A DNA stretch of 64,000 nucleotides, from contig CADCNI010000001.1 of NCBI GenBank assembly GCA_902802795.1, positions 1-64,000 on the forward strand, in the 5' to 3' direction. The first letter of the stretch is position 1, and every line of letters starts with the position of its first letter. The stretch comes from an uncultured Ruminococcus sp. (GTDB lineage: Bacteria > Bacillota > Clostridia > Oscillospirales > Acutalibacteraceae). Both the position numbers and the translations under genes were made by a program. Shown here piece after piece: positions 50,087 through 59,406 of the stretch. A model generated the notes under the pieces. That model worked only from the letters and a program-made list of their open reading frames with translations. It made no database searches and was not told the origin of the DNA.

Positions 50087-51760
50087 TTGCATCAGAAGAA
50101 AAACGAAAAAAAGACGACGGCAAACGTCAAACCTGCCGATTCCGTCAAACCTGCCGATTCCGGCAAACCCGCCAAAGCCGCCCCGCCCAAGCATCCCGCA
50201 AAGGCGGGCGGCTCCTGGTGGGCGCGCGTGAAGGAGCGCGTCGGACGCACGGTTTATCTGATACGCACCAGCAGCCGTTTCCGTCACGGCACCATGGCGA
50301 CCGTGATGACGGCGGTGTTCTTTGTGTTCGTGGTGCTGCTCAATATCGTTGTGATGAAGCTGAGCGAGCGCTATTCCTTTATGAGTGTGGATATGACCGA
50401 GGATCAGCGGTACACCCTCACCGACACGACCAAGGAACTGCTCAGCGGTATCAACGAACGAGTGGAAATTGACATTCTGGCGACGGAAGCCCAGTGCAGC
50501 AAGTCCTCCGCGCTGATTTCGGACGAATACGGGCAGATTCCCATCGCGCACGAGATTATCAAGCGGTACGCGCAGCAGAATAAAAACATCACCATCAATT
50601 ACGTCGATCTCAGCAAGACCCCCGCGTATGTCATGCAGTTTCCCGAATACAGCGACGTGCTGGATTATTATTCGGTGGTGGTCAAATCGACGCGGCGCAC
50701 ACGGGTAACGTCGTTTTTTGAAATGCTGCCCGCTCTCACTGCCACTACAACGGCCTACGACAGCACGACCCAGAGCGAAGCGGTCGCGCAGTCCTACACC
50801 GAAACCTATATGACGTCCCTGATCAAGACCGTCACGATGGACAAAACCCCGGTGGTGGCGTTTGTGGACGGACTCAATGTGGACGGCAACAGCGCCGATC
50901 TGGTGTCGGCGCTCCAATTGAACGGCTACGATGTGCAGGTGACAGATATCCGCAAGGAGGATTTCCCGCAGAATACCGATATTGTGATGATGGCCGCGCC
51001 CACTACCGACATCAACAAGGCGCAGGCGGAAAAACTCGATCAGTTTTTAAACAGTCCCAGCGGCAACAAGACACTGCTGGTCTTTTCCTCGTCGGTCATG
51101 CCCTATCTGCCCAATCTTGACGCGCTGCTGTCGGAATACGGCATTTCCGTCACACAGGATATCGTGTATGAGGGGGATTCTTCCAGCACGATCTCCAAGC
51201 AGATGAGCGCTTTTACCGCGCAGATGGAGGAAAGCGATTACACGCTCAATCTTATTGACCGCATGAATTACCCCGCTGTCATCAACGCGGTGGCGCTTAA
51301 CCTCGTGTATAAGGAAAAGGGCAGCACCGATGTGGCGGCGATTCTCACCTCATCCGCCGACGCTTATGTATGCAATGCCTCGACCGCGTTTGACAAATCG
51401 AAGTACACCGAGGCGGACAAGGACACCCGCACGCTAATGGCGGCTTCCACCACTTTCCGCGATACGCTCGACGGGGGACAGCTGCGCACCGACGTCATTG
51501 TCGCGCCCGACAGCCTGTATGCGCCGGAGTTTCTCAATTCGGACATTTACGGCAACTACAATCTGATGCTCAGTGTCTTTAACCAGCGCAGCGGTCTAGA
51601 TACCGACAACGTGGATATCGAAGCCAAATCGCTGTACTCCGTGGATTTCTCCGTGGATATGCAGACGCTTTCCCTCCTCAGCAACATCTTTGGCTATGTG
51701 ATTCCGCTGGCGGTGCTGCTGGCGGGACTGGTCGTGTATTTCAGGAGGCGCAGACTGTGA
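50087..51760 (+). CDS. GldG-like ABC accessory protein
   Basis: A 557-residue protein with a Lys/Pro/Ala-rich N-terminus (two copies of VKPADS encoded by an 18-bp repeat), a membrane helix (about 72-90, VMTAVFFVFVVLLNIVVM), a large extracytoplasmic domain of the DUF4350/Gldg_ABC type (DQRYTLTDTTKELLSGINER, DILATEAQCSKS), and a C-terminal helix (VIPLAVLLAGLVVYF) ending RRRRL. The TTG at 50087 has GGAGG eight bases upstream; the GTG at 50078 overlaps that site. Its stop overlaps the DUF4340 gene start. It probably forms the external part of the exporter. Confidence 0.85.
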   Translation: MHQKKNEKKTTANVKPADSVKPADSGKPAKAAPPKHPAKAGGSWWARVKERVGRTVYLIRTSSRFRHGTMATVMTAVFFVFVVLLNIVVMKLSERYSFMSVDMTEDQRYTLTDTTKELLSGINERVEIDILATEAQCSKSSALISDEYGQIPIAHEIIKRYAQQNKNITINYVDLSKTPAYVMQFPEYSDVLDYYSVVVKSTRRTRVTSFFEMLPALTATTTAYDSTTQSEAVAQSYTETYMTSLIKTVTMDKTPVVAFVDGLNVDGNSADLVSALQLNGYDVQVTDIRKEDFPQNTDIVMMAAPTTDINKAQAEKLDQFLNSPSGNKTLLVFSSSVMPYLPNLDALLSEYGISVTQDIVYEGDSSSTISKQMSAFTAQMEESDYTLNLIDRMNYPAVINAVALNLVYKEKGSTDVAAILTSSADAYVCNASTAFDKSKYTEADKDTRTLMAASTTFRDTLDGGQLRTDVIVAPDSLYAPEFLNSDIYGNYNLMLSVFNQRSGLDTDNVDIEAKSLYSVDFSVDMQTLSLLSNIFGYVIPLAVLLAGLVVYFRRRRL

Positions 51761-53217
51761 GCAAAAAAAGACGCAACTTATGGCTGCTGATCGCCCTGAC
51801 CGTCGTGATGGGCGGCGCATTGTGGCTCTTGCTGCGCGGCGGCGGGGAAGAGGGGCATACCCACGAGCATGACGTGTCTGACAGCGACGGGAGCGGCCGC
51901 CAGTCGGGTATTCTGGTAAATGAAGCGCAGGAAGACCTGCAGGGGCTTGTCTTTCGCAACGAAAACGCCGAATACACCGCCTATCTCAACGAAACGTCGG
52001 GACAGGTTGCCTTCCGCGAACTGGAGGGATACCCCGTCAACGAAAACTTTATGGAATACGTCTGGTTTTCGGTGCCGCAGATGCTCTATCAGGATATCAT
52101 CATCCGCACCGATGACGAGGGCTACAGCGCCAAGACCTACGGACTGGACAAACCGACGCTGACCGTCAAAGCCACCTTTGCCACCGGCAAAACCTATGAG
52201 TTTTATGCCGGAAGCAATGTGCCGGGTTACGACGAGGATGTATATTACGTCCGACTGAAGGGCGATAAAAATATCTACGCCTGCACACTCGATACGCCGC
52301 TTTTCATGGGCAACAGCTATTATCTCAGCGACGACATTTTTTATGAATATGACAAGGACATCGACGAGAAAAAGCAGATCACCATCGGTAATATCACGCT
52401 GAGCGGTGACAATTTCGACGGCAGCTTTGTCATGCAACCCAGTGACATCACCAATCTGAGCGACCCGTATTACGGCTATGAATATCTGGTGACTTCTCCG
52501 GTGTACTGGCCTGTGAAAAAATCCTCAGCCTCCATGCTGGTGTATGATCTGACCTATCTCATGGCGGACGATGTGGCGGCGCTTAACCCCTCCAAAAAGC
52601 AGCTCCGTTCTTACGGACTGACTTCCCCCGCGCTGACGGTTTCCTTTGTCCGCAACGGCAAAAAATGCGTGCTGTACGGCAGCAAGCCCGAAAAAGGCGT
52701 GATGTATGTGATGGTCAAGGGACAAAGCATTGTTTATCGGCTGGACACCGACTCGCTCTCCCTCCTGCACAATCTTTCCCCCCAGACACTTTACAGCGTC
52801 AGCGCGCTGTCGGTTTCTCTCGAAGCCATCAGCGGGATCCAGGTCAAGAGTGCCGACGTCAATGTCAACGTGTCCGTCACACGCAGCAAAAACGAAAAGG
52901 CCATGACGGAAAACGATCTGATCTACACCTATACCGCCAAAGCCAACGACAAAGAGATCGGATATTCGCTCTATACCAATTTTGTCAAGCAGATGAACGA
53001 CAGCGTGATTCAGCAATGGAATGTCGGACAGCCCAAGGCAAAAGCAGCCGTCACGCTGACCATCCAATACTTTGACAACTATCAGAGAAAGAGTGACACC
53101 ATCCGTTTTTATCGCGCTTCCGACCGCGAATATGCCGTTGTCTGGGGCGATCAGCCGATCAATACGGTCACCGCGACATGGCTCAACCAGCTTTTAGAGA
53201 ACGCCAAACAACTGTAA
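51757..53217 (+). CDS. DUF4340 membrane-anchored protein
   Basis: A 486-residue protein with one N-terminal helix (LWLLIALTVVMGGALWLLL) and a large exposed domain that contains repeated DUF4340-type beta units (YSAKTYGLDKPTLTVKATF, KQLRSYGLTSPALTVSFV). GTG start with GGAGG eight bases upstream; overlaps the GldG-like stop. DUF4340 proteins commonly follow GldG-like genes. Function unknown; presumably a cargo-binding or structural part of the same exporter. No other gene follows on this transcript; 53218-53315 shows nothing else. Confidence 0.85.
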   Translation: MSKKRRNLWLLIALTVVMGGALWLLLRGGGEEGHTHEHDVSDSDGSGRQSGILVNEAQEDLQGLVFRNENAEYTAYLNETSGQVAFRELEGYPVNENFMEYVWFSVPQMLYQDIIIRTDDEGYSAKTYGLDKPTLTVKATFATGKTYEFYAGSNVPGYDEDVYYVRLKGDKNIYACTLDTPLFMGNSYYLSDDIFYEYDKDIDEKKQITIGNITLSGDNFDGSFVMQPSDITNLSDPYYGYEYLVTSPVYWPVKKSSASMLVYDLTYLMADDVAALNPSKKQLRSYGLTSPALTVSFVRNGKKCVLYGSKPEKGVMYVMVKGQSIVYRLDTDSLSLLHNLSPQTLYSVSALSVSLEAISGIQVKSADVNVNVSVTRSKNEKAMTENDLIYTYTAKANDKEIGYSLYTNFVKQMNDSVIQQWNVGQPKAKAAVTLTIQYFDNYQRKSDTIRFYRASDREYAVVWGDQPINTVTATWLNQLLENAKQL

Positions 53218-53315
53218 ATCATGGTATTTCAGGCGGCTTCATGGAAATATTGCACAAGGAATCAGGCCATTTGCAGGACTTTAGTTGAACAAAAAAGAGA
53301 AAAATATGAAACATC

Positions 53316-53344
53316 TTGTAAATTAAAAAGTTTTATGATATGAT
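53316..53344 (+). promoter_or_regulatory. rimP-nusA operon promoter
   Basis: TTGTAA (53316-53321), 17-base spacer, TATGAT (53339-53344), 80 bases before rimP and upstream of a leader terminator. Confidence 0.65.
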
Positions 53345-53371
53345 TATATACAAGATTATGGTAGAAAGGAT

Positions 53372-53400
53372 AAAAGAGTGGGGCGACCCACTCTTTTGTT
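53372..53400 (+). terminator. Leader terminator (attenuator) before rimP
   Basis: AAAAGAGTGGG-GCGA-CCCACTCTTTT forms an 11-bp stem with a 4-base loop, followed by GTTTGTAT. It lies between the promoter and the rimP start, so transcription of rimP-nusA-infB must read through it. Confidence 0.75.
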
Positions 53401-53423
53401 TGTATATCAGGAGGTGTATGTAT

Positions 53424-53936
53424 TTGGCAGGTAAAAATCATGGAAACAATACCGTGGCGGCGGTGACCAAAATCGCACAGCCGATCGCGGAGCAATTGGG
53501 TCTGATTTTATGGGACGTTCGATTTGTCAAGGAAGGCGCCTCTTGGTATCTGCGCATTTTCATTGACAAGGAAGGCGGCGTCACGCTCGATGACTGTGAA
53601 GCCATGAGCAGAGCGATCAACGATCCGCTCGACGAAGCCGATCCCATTAGTCAGGCTTATTTTCTTGAGGTGTCTTCTCCCGGCATCGAGCGCGAGCTGA
53701 CCCGACCGGAGCATTTTGAAGCCATGAAGGGCAGAGACGTAGCGGTCAATCTCTACCGTCCCACCCCCGACGGCGAAAAGGAAATTATCGCGCAACTGGT
53801 CGGACTCAGCGGCGACAGCATCCTGCTCGCGGATCTGGACGGCACGGAATTTGCCGTCAGCAAAAAAGACGCTGTTTCGGTAAAGCTCTACGACTGCGAG
53901 GATTACGACGATCTGACAGCCGACACAGAAGACTAA
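53424..53936 (+). CDS. rimP: Ribosome maturation factor RimP
   Basis: Small-subunit assembly factor. 170 residues. LGLILWDVRFVKEGASWYLR and IFIDKEGGVTLDDCEAMSRA, then YFLEVSSPGIERELTRPEHF are diagnostic. The TTG at 53424 has GGAGG nine bases upstream; an ATG two codons before is too close to that site. First gene of the nusA-infB operon, as in most Firmicutes. Confidence 0.93.
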   Translation: MAGKNHGNNTVAAVTKIAQPIAEQLGLILWDVRFVKEGASWYLRIFIDKEGGVTLDDCEAMSRAINDPLDEADPISQAYFLEVSSPGIERELTRPEHFEAMKGRDVAVNLYRPTPDGEKEIIAQLVGLSGDSILLADLDGTEFAVSKKDAVSVKLYDCEDYDDLTADTED

Positions 53937-53957
53937 TCACATTTGGAGGTACTATCA

Positions 53958-55232
53958 ATGGCGAAAAGCAGAGCAAAAAAGAATGAGGAAAATATTTTCC
54001 AGGCACTTGCTCTTTTGGAAAAGGAAATGAATATTCCTACCGATTACATGATAGAAAAAATCACCAATGCCATTCGGATCGCTCTGAAAAAGAGCAACAA
54101 CGGCAACGATGACATTCAGATTCGCATTGATCCGGAAAGCAAGGTGTTCTCGGTATTCATCCGCAAAAAGGTCGTGGAAGAAGTGGTGGACAGCGGCCGC
54201 GAGGTGCTTCTCGAAACCGCGCTCAAAAACGATCCGCTGGCGGAAATCGGCTCGATTGTGGCGCTCAAGCAGGACCCCAAGGAGTTCGGACGCATCGCCG
54301 CGCAGACGGCCAAGCACATCATCCATCAGGGCATCCGTGATGTGGAAAAGGGGCAGGTAGCGGAGGAATTCCAGAGCCGCCATCAGGAGCTTGTCACCGC
54401 GACGGTGGATCGCATCAATCCCGAAACCGGCGATATTATCGTCAAGATCAACGACCATGACGTGGTGCTCACCCGCAACGAACAGGTGGAAAACGAGCAT
54501 TTTGAAGTGGGCGACATGATCAAGGTCTATGTGGCGGACGTCAAGATCGGCGACAGAGAACCCCGCACCACCATTTCCAGAACCCATCCCGGCATGGTCA
54601 AGCGCCTGTTTGAAACCGAGGTTCCCGAAATCTTTGACGGCACCGTGCAGATCAAGTCGGTGTCCAGAGAGGCCGGCAGCAGAACCAAGATTGCTGTCTG
54701 GAGCAACGATGAAAACGTCGATCCGGTAGGCGCCTGCATCGGTCCCCGCGGTTCCCGTGTGGGCAAGATCGTGGAGGAACTCGGCGGAGAGAAAATCGAC
54801 ATCATCAAATACAGCGAGGATCTTTCCGAATTTATCGCCAAGGCGCTTTCTCCGGCCACAGTGACCAGTGTGGAAATCATCGACGAAAACGCGAAATCCT
54901 GCCGCGTCACCGTTCCGGCCAGCCAGCAGTCTCTCGCTATCGGCAACAAGGGACAGAATGTTCGCCTTGCCGCCAGACTGACGGGATGGAAAATTGACAT
55001 CCGGTCCGAAGAAGAAATGGCAGCCGAGGCGGAAGCCGCAGGAGAAGAAGTGTGGGACGAGGAAGAAGTAACCGCCGATACGGCAGAAGAAGCCGCAGAA
55101 GCAGAAACGTGCAACGTGACAGACACGACAGAGGATGCGGAGACGGAGGAAGAAACGTCTGAAACGGAAGCAGAAACCTCCGAAGAGGCGGAGAACGCCG
55201 AAACTGAGGAAAATATTTCCGAAGAAGAATAA
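53958..55232 (+). CDS. nusA: Transcription termination/antitermination protein NusA
   Basis: Binds RNA polymerase and nascent RNA and modulates pausing and termination. 424 residues: N-terminal polymerase-binding domain (1-130), S1 domain (about 135-200), KH1 and KH2 (about 205-350; VDPVGACIGPRGSRVGKIV and LAIGNKGQNVRLAARLTGWK). The last ~70 residues are a Glu/Ala/Thr-rich acidic tail, longer than in Bacillus. GGAGG eight bases before the ATG. It may control its own operon through the leader terminator at 53372. Confidence 0.96.
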   Translation: MAKSRAKKNEENIFQALALLEKEMNIPTDYMIEKITNAIRIALKKSNNGNDDIQIRIDPESKVFSVFIRKKVVEEVVDSGREVLLETALKNDPLAEIGSIVALKQDPKEFGRIAAQTAKHIIHQGIRDVEKGQVAEEFQSRHQELVTATVDRINPETGDIIVKINDHDVVLTRNEQVENEHFEVGDMIKVYVADVKIGDREPRTTISRTHPGMVKRLFETEVPEIFDGTVQIKSVSREAGSRTKIAVWSNDENVDPVGACIGPRGSRVGKIVEELGGEKIDIIKYSEDLSEFIAKALSPATVTSVEIIDENAKSCRVTVPASQQSLAIGNKGQNVRLAARLTGWKIDIRSEEEMAAEAEAAGEEVWDEEEVTADTAEEAAEAETCNVTDTTEDAETEEETSETEAETSEEAENAETEENISEEE

Positions 55233-55305
55233 TCCTGGGGATCGGGCGTGAAAGCAGCCGTGCCAAGCGGCGCCGACACAAAGACAAGGAAAGGAGAGAA
55301 CAGCC

Positions 55306-55581
55306 GTGCAGCAAAAACAGAAAAAAATTCCGATGAGGACATGTATCGGCTGCGGCACCGAAAAACCGAAAAAAGAGCTGGTTCGCGTGGTACGCGACCC
55401 TGAAGGTCAACTGAGTGTGGATCTGACGGGAAAGAAAAACGGCCGCGGCGCGTATATATGTCATGATACGGAGTGCCTGAAAAAAGCCAAAAAGGGCAGG
55501 CGGCTGGAAAAATCCTTTTCCATGCAGATTCCTGACGAAGTATATGATGAATTGATGAGGGGGATTGCCGCAGATGAATAA
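55306..55581 (+). CDS. ylxR: YlxR family RNA-binding protein
   Basis: A 91-residue YlxR/RnpM (DUF448) protein. RTCIGCGTEKPKKELVRVVR and NGRGAYICHDTECLKKAKK are the conserved blocks, including the GRGAYIC loop. Reported in Firmicutes to bind RNase P RNA. GTG start with AAAGGAG nine bases upstream. Overlaps ylxQ by eight bases. Confidence 0.9.
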   Translation: MQQKQKKIPMRTCIGCGTEKPKKELVRVVRDPEGQLSVDLTGKKNGRGAYICHDTECLKKAKKGRRLEKSFSMQIPDEVYDELMRGIAADE

Positions 55582-55888
55582 ACAACTGCTTTCACTGCTC
55601 GGGCTGATGCGTCGGGCAGGGAAGCTGTCACTTGGCTTTGACGCTGCGGCGGAGAGCGCGGAATCGGGCGAAAGCTGCATGATTCTGACCACCGCTGATA
55701 TTTCACCAAAGACCTTAAAGGAGCTGAATTACAAAATCAATCACAAAACAGACGTTGTTCCCATTGCCTGCTCGCAGGACGAATTGGGCGGTGCAATCGG
55801 CAAGAGCGTTAAAATCATTTCAATCAATGATAAAGGATTCGCTCAAAAGGCAAAACTTTTGATGGAAGCAGATCACGGGGAGGAATAA
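55574..55888 (+). CDS. ylxQ: L7Ae/L30e family ribosomal-like protein YlxQ
   Basis: A 104-residue kink-turn RNA-binding protein of the L7Ae class. LLSLLGLMRRAGKLSLGFDA at the N-terminus, LTTADISPKTLKELN and LGGAIGKSVKIISINDKGFA are typical. Lies between ylxR and infB as usual. Confidence 0.88.
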   Translation: MNKQLLSLLGLMRRAGKLSLGFDAAAESAESGESCMILTTADISPKTLKELNYKINHKTDVVPIACSQDELGGAIGKSVKIISINDKGFAQKAKLLMEADHGEE

Positions 55889-55891
55889 TAT

Positions 55892-58800
55892 TTGATTAAG
55901 GTTAAGTATAAAGTGAGCCAGTTGGCAAAAGATATGGGCATGACGGGCAAGGTTTTGGTAGAGCTTCTGAAAAAGAACGGTGATCCGAACAAGAAGTACA
56001 CTACCACCACCATGCTCGAGGGCGACGAATTGGATATGGCATATGAACTCATTACCAAGGAGCATTCTGTCGAGAATTTTGACGCGTTTCTGTCACAGGC
56101 CAAGAGAATGGAAGTTTCCGAAGTGGTGATCGAGGAAAACAAGCCGATCAGAAACGAAGTAAAAGCGGAAGAACCTAAAAAGACGGAGGAAAAGAAAACG
56201 ACGGAAACTGCGGCGGAGGCGCCCAAAAAAGCCGAAGTCAAAAAGGTGGAAGCCGAAAAAGCCCCTGCGCCTAAAGCGGAAACGCCCAAGTCCGCCGAAC
56301 CGATTAAAGCAGCGGTAAAACCGGAACCCAAAGCATCCTCAGCCGCCACAGAAAAGTCCAAATCCAAAGAGGAAAGGCCTGTTAAAAAGGAAAAGGCAGA
56401 GGTTAAAACGGTAACGCCCGAAAAGAAACCCGAAAAGGCAAAGCCGCAGACAACGGAAAAACAGGACAAAGCCGACAGCAAGCCCGCTGTCAAGAGCGAA
56501 CCAGCCGCGAAAGAGCCGGCGGCAAAAGTCCCGGTAAAAGCCGAAAAGCCTGCCGTTCAGGTCAAAACACCGGCCTCTACCGTGGGACAGCGCGCGGCGG
56601 TCATCGGACAGATTCAGATCAAACCCCAGCCGCGTGCCGGTGAGAAAAAGAAGGACGCCAGAGACAGCGGCAAGGATAGCCGCGACCGCAGAAACGGTTC
56701 ACCGTCGCAGGATGCGCAGCGCCGTGACCGCGACCGCGCACAGCAGCCCAGACAGCAGCAGGCAGCCGCGTCCAACGCACCGTCGAAGAACGCTTCCGTC
56801 AAGCCGCAGCCCGTTGTGCAGAAACCTGCCGTTAAAGCGCCTGTCAAGGCGGCTACCAACAAGCCTATTGACCCGAAATTCCAGCAGCCCCAGAAGCAGA
56901 AGAACGCCTCTCAGCAGCCCAGACGCGTGGAGCCGCCGACAACCCGCATTGTCGATACCCGCACCACGGAGCTGAATGCGGACAAATACAACACCCGCTA
57001 CGACGATATGGCGATGGAGAAGGAATTTGGCCGCCGCAACGAATCCACCGTCAACAAGCAGAAGCTGCACCAGAAGTCGCAGGATTACCGCAAGAAAAAG
57101 GGCGGCAAGAAAGAAACCGAAGCCGAGCGCATGCGCCGCATTGAAAAGGAGCGCAAGAGCAAGCCGATCACTATCACGGTTCCCGACGAAATCACCGTGG
57201 GCGAACTCGCTCTCCGTCTGAAAGTGACGGCCTCGGAAGTCATCAAGAAGCTCATGCTCATGGGCATGATGGTCACGATCAACGATGTGATCGACTTTGA
57301 CACCGCTTATCTCGTGGCAGAGGAATGCCATGCCAAGGTGGAAAAGGAAGTCGTGGTGACTATCGAGGAAAGAATCATCGACGACAGCGAGGATACCGAC
57401 GAAAAGCTCGTTCCCAGAAGCCCGGTTGTGGTTGTCATGGGTCACGTCGACCACGGCAAGACATCCCTGCTCGACGCCATTCGTACCTCTCATGTCACTG
57501 ACACCGAAGCGGGCGGCATCACGCAGCACATCGGCGCTTACAGAGTATCCATCGGCGACCGCGAAATTACATTCCTCGACACGCCCGGTCATGAGGCTTT
57601 CACCACCATGCGTGCCAGAGGCGCACAGGTAACAGATATTGCCATTCTGGTGGTCGCGGCGGACGACGGCATCATGCCGCAGACCGTGGAAGCCATCAAT
57701 CACGCCAAAGCGGCGAATGTGCAGATCATTGTGGCCATCAACAAGATGGATAAGATGGGCGCGAATCCCGACGCGATCAAGCAGCAGCTCACCGAATACG
57801 AACTGGTTCCTGAAGAATGGGGCGGCGACGTCATCTGCGTGCCGGTTTCCGCCAAGACCCGCGAAGGTCTGGATGATCTGCTGGAGAATATCATCATCCT
57901 TTCCGACGTGATGGAACTGCGTGCCAATCCCGACCGTTCCGCCAAGGGTACGGTCATCGAAGCCCGTCTTGACAAGGGAAGAGGCCCTGTCGCCACCGTG
58001 CTGGTGCAGAACGGTACGCTTCACACGGGCGATATCATCGTGGCAGGCACCTCGGTCGGCCGCGTGCGCGCGATGGTTAACGATAAGGGCGAGCGGGTCG
58101 ATTCCGCCGGTCCCTCCATTCCGGTGGAAATCACAGGTCTGGATGAAGCACCGACCGGCGGCGACATATTCGACTCGGTTTCCGACGAGCGTCTCGCCAG
58201 AGAACTGGTCGAGCAGAGAAAACAGAAGATCAAGGACGAAATCTTCAAGCAGCGTACACAGGTTACCCTCGACAATCTGTTCAGCCAGATGCAGGAGGGC
58301 GAGATGAAAGAACTCAAAATCATCATCAAAGCCGATGTGCAGGGTTCCGTGGAAGCTGTCAGACAGTCGCTTGTCAAACTCAGCAATGAAGAAGTGCGCG
58401 TCAACGTCATTCACGGTGCGGTCGGCGCCATCAGCGAATCCGACGTTATGCTCGCGGACGCCTCGCAGGCCATCATCGTGGGCTTCAACGTCCGTCCCGA
58501 CCCGGTGGCGGAGGAATACGCCAAGCGGCAAGGTGTGGATATGCGTCTCTATCGCATTATCTACGACTGCATCGAGGAAATTCAGGACGCGATGAAGGGG
58601 ATGCTGGCTCCCAAGACCCGTGTGGTGGAACTCGGCAAAGCGGAAATCCGCATGGTCTACAAGATCACCGGCGTAGGCATTGTCGCGGGCAGCTATGTGA
58701 CACACGGCAAGATTCAGCGCAACGCGCAGGTGCGCGTGGTGCGTGACGGCATCGTGCTGGCGGAGGATAAGATCGCTTCGCTCAAGCGTTTCAAGGATGA

Positions 58801-58912
58801 CCAGAAGGAAGTCGCGGAGGGCTACGAATGCGGTATCACGCTGGAGCGCTACAATGACATCAAGGAAGGCGACATGCTCGAGGCGTTCCTGATCGAAGAA
58901 TACAGAGACTAA
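55892..58912 (+). CDS. infB: Translation initiation factor IF-2
   Basis: GTPase that places initiator tRNA on the 30S subunit. 1006 residues, large for the family because of a Lys/Ala/Pro/Gln-rich disordered segment (about 85-420). N-terminal IF2_N domain [20 protein letters not shown]; second IF2_N near residue 430 ([20 protein letters not shown]). GTPase motifs [15 protein letters not shown] (about 515), DTPGHEAF and NKMDKMGA. C-terminal domains follow with [20 protein letters not shown] and KGDMLEAF-like [16 protein letters not shown] start with GGAGG upstream. Confidence 0.97.
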   Translation: MIKVKYKVSQLAKDMGMTGKVLVELLKKNGDPNKKYTTTTMLEGDELDMAYELITKEHSVENFDAFLSQAKRMEVSEVVIEENKPIRNEVKAEEPKKTEEKKTTETAAEAPKKAEVKKVEAEKAPAPKAETPKSAEPIKAAVKPEPKASSAATEKSKSKEERPVKKEKAEVKTVTPEKKPEKAKPQTTEKQDKADSKPAVKSEPAAKEPAAKVPVKAEKPAVQVKTPASTVGQRAAVIGQIQIKPQPRAGEKKKDARDSGKDSRDRRNGSPSQDAQRRDRDRAQQPRQQQAAASNAPSKNASVKPQPVVQKPAVKAPVKAATNKPIDPKFQQPQKQKNASQQPRRVEPPTTRIVDTRTTELNADKYNTRYDDMAMEKEFGRRNESTVNKQKLHQKSQDYRKKKGGKKETEAERMRRIEKERKSKPITITVPDEITVGELALRLKVTASEVIKKLMLMGMMVTINDVIDFDTAYLVAEECHAKVEKEVVVTIEERIIDDSEDTDEKLVPRSPVVVVMGHVDHGKTSLLDAIRTSHVTDTEAGGITQHIGAYRVSIGDREITFLDTPGHEAFTTMRARGAQVTDIAILVVAADDGIMPQTVEAINHAKAANVQIIVAINKMDKMGANPDAIKQQLTEYELVPEEWGGDVICVPVSAKTREGLDDLLENIIILSDVMELRANPDRSAKGTVIEARLDKGRGPVATVLVQNGTLHTGDIIVAGTSVGRVRAMVNDKGERVDSAGPSIPVEITGLDEAPTGGDIFDSVSDERLARELVEQRKQKIKDEIFKQRTQVTLDNLFSQMQEGEMKELKIIIKADVQGSVEAVRQSLVKLSNEEVRVNVIHGAVGAISESDVMLADASQAIIVGFNVRPDPVAEEYAKRQGVDMRLYRIIYDCIEEIQDAMKGMLAPKTRVVELGKAEIRMVYKITGVGIVAGSYVTHGKIQRNAQVRVVRDGIVLAEDKIASLKRFKDDQKEVAEGYECGITLERYNDIKEGDMLEAFLIEEYRD

Positions 58913-58936
58913 TTGTTCAAAGGGGATTTTTGACAC

Positions 58937-59323
58937 ATGGCAGGACACAGAATCAACCGAATCAGCGAAGACATCAAACGAGAGCTGTCCGCGATATTCA
59001 GAACCCTGAAAGACCCTCGTATCAGCAGTATGATCACCGTTCTGCGGGTGGATGTGACCAATGATCTGTCCTATGCAACGGTTCATGTCAGCACCATCGA
59101 GGGCGAAGAAAAAACAAAGGAATCCGTCAAGGGACTCAAGTCCGCACAGGGGTATATCCGCCATGAATTAGGAGCGGCGCTTAAGTTGCGCCATGTCCCT
59201 GAGCTGCGCTTTATCGCTGACAACTCTATCGCGTACAGCGCGGAGATCAATCAGATTCTCAAAGGGCTTCATCTCGAAGCCTCCGAGGAGAATGCTGACT
59301 CTGACACGGAATCCGATGAATAA
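58937..59323 (+). CDS. rbfA: Ribosome-binding factor A
   Basis: 30S maturation factor with a KH-like fold. 128 residues. RINRISEDIKRELSAIFRTL, DPRISSMITVLRVDVTNDLS and AAKVyVS-like YATVHVSTIEGEE, then LRHVPELRFIADNSI. Starts 24 bases after infB. The acidic tail is short. A hairpin with 13-bp arms follows at 59332-59369. Confidence 0.94.
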   Translation: MAGHRINRISEDIKRELSAIFRTLKDPRISSMITVLRVDVTNDLSYATVHVSTIEGEEKTKESVKGLKSAQGYIRHELGAALKLRHVPELRFIADNSIAYSAEINQILKGLHLEASEENADSDTESDE

Positions 59324-59331
59324 CATGTGAA

Positions 59332-59369
59332 ATTTTGGACTTTTTGGCGTATGTCGAAAAGTCCAAAAT
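59332..59369. terminator. Hairpin between rbfA and nrnA, possible weak terminator or processing site
   Basis: ATTTTGGACTTTT (59332-59344) and AAAAGTCCAAAAT (59357-59369) are exact inverse copies. The following GTTATATTTT is a poor T-run. It may lower expression of nrnA and later genes relative to infB, or mark an RNA-processing site. Confidence 0.5.
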
Positions 59370-59406
59370 GTTATATTTTCATATTTTAGATTGGAGTGTG
59401 TATTTT

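Noticed and set aside
49328-50917. 529-codon minus-strand frame opposite the Gld-type genes
   Set aside because: Arg/His-rich low-complexity translation without start signals; the plus-strand genes have clear domains.
53955-55358. 467-codon minus-strand frame opposite nusA
   Set aside because: Shadow of nusA; Phe/Arg-rich translation of its acidic tail.
56699-59164. 821-codon open frame on the minus strand opposite infB and rbfA
   Set aside because: Pure antisense shadow; His/Asp-rich composition is typical of reversed IF-2 codons.
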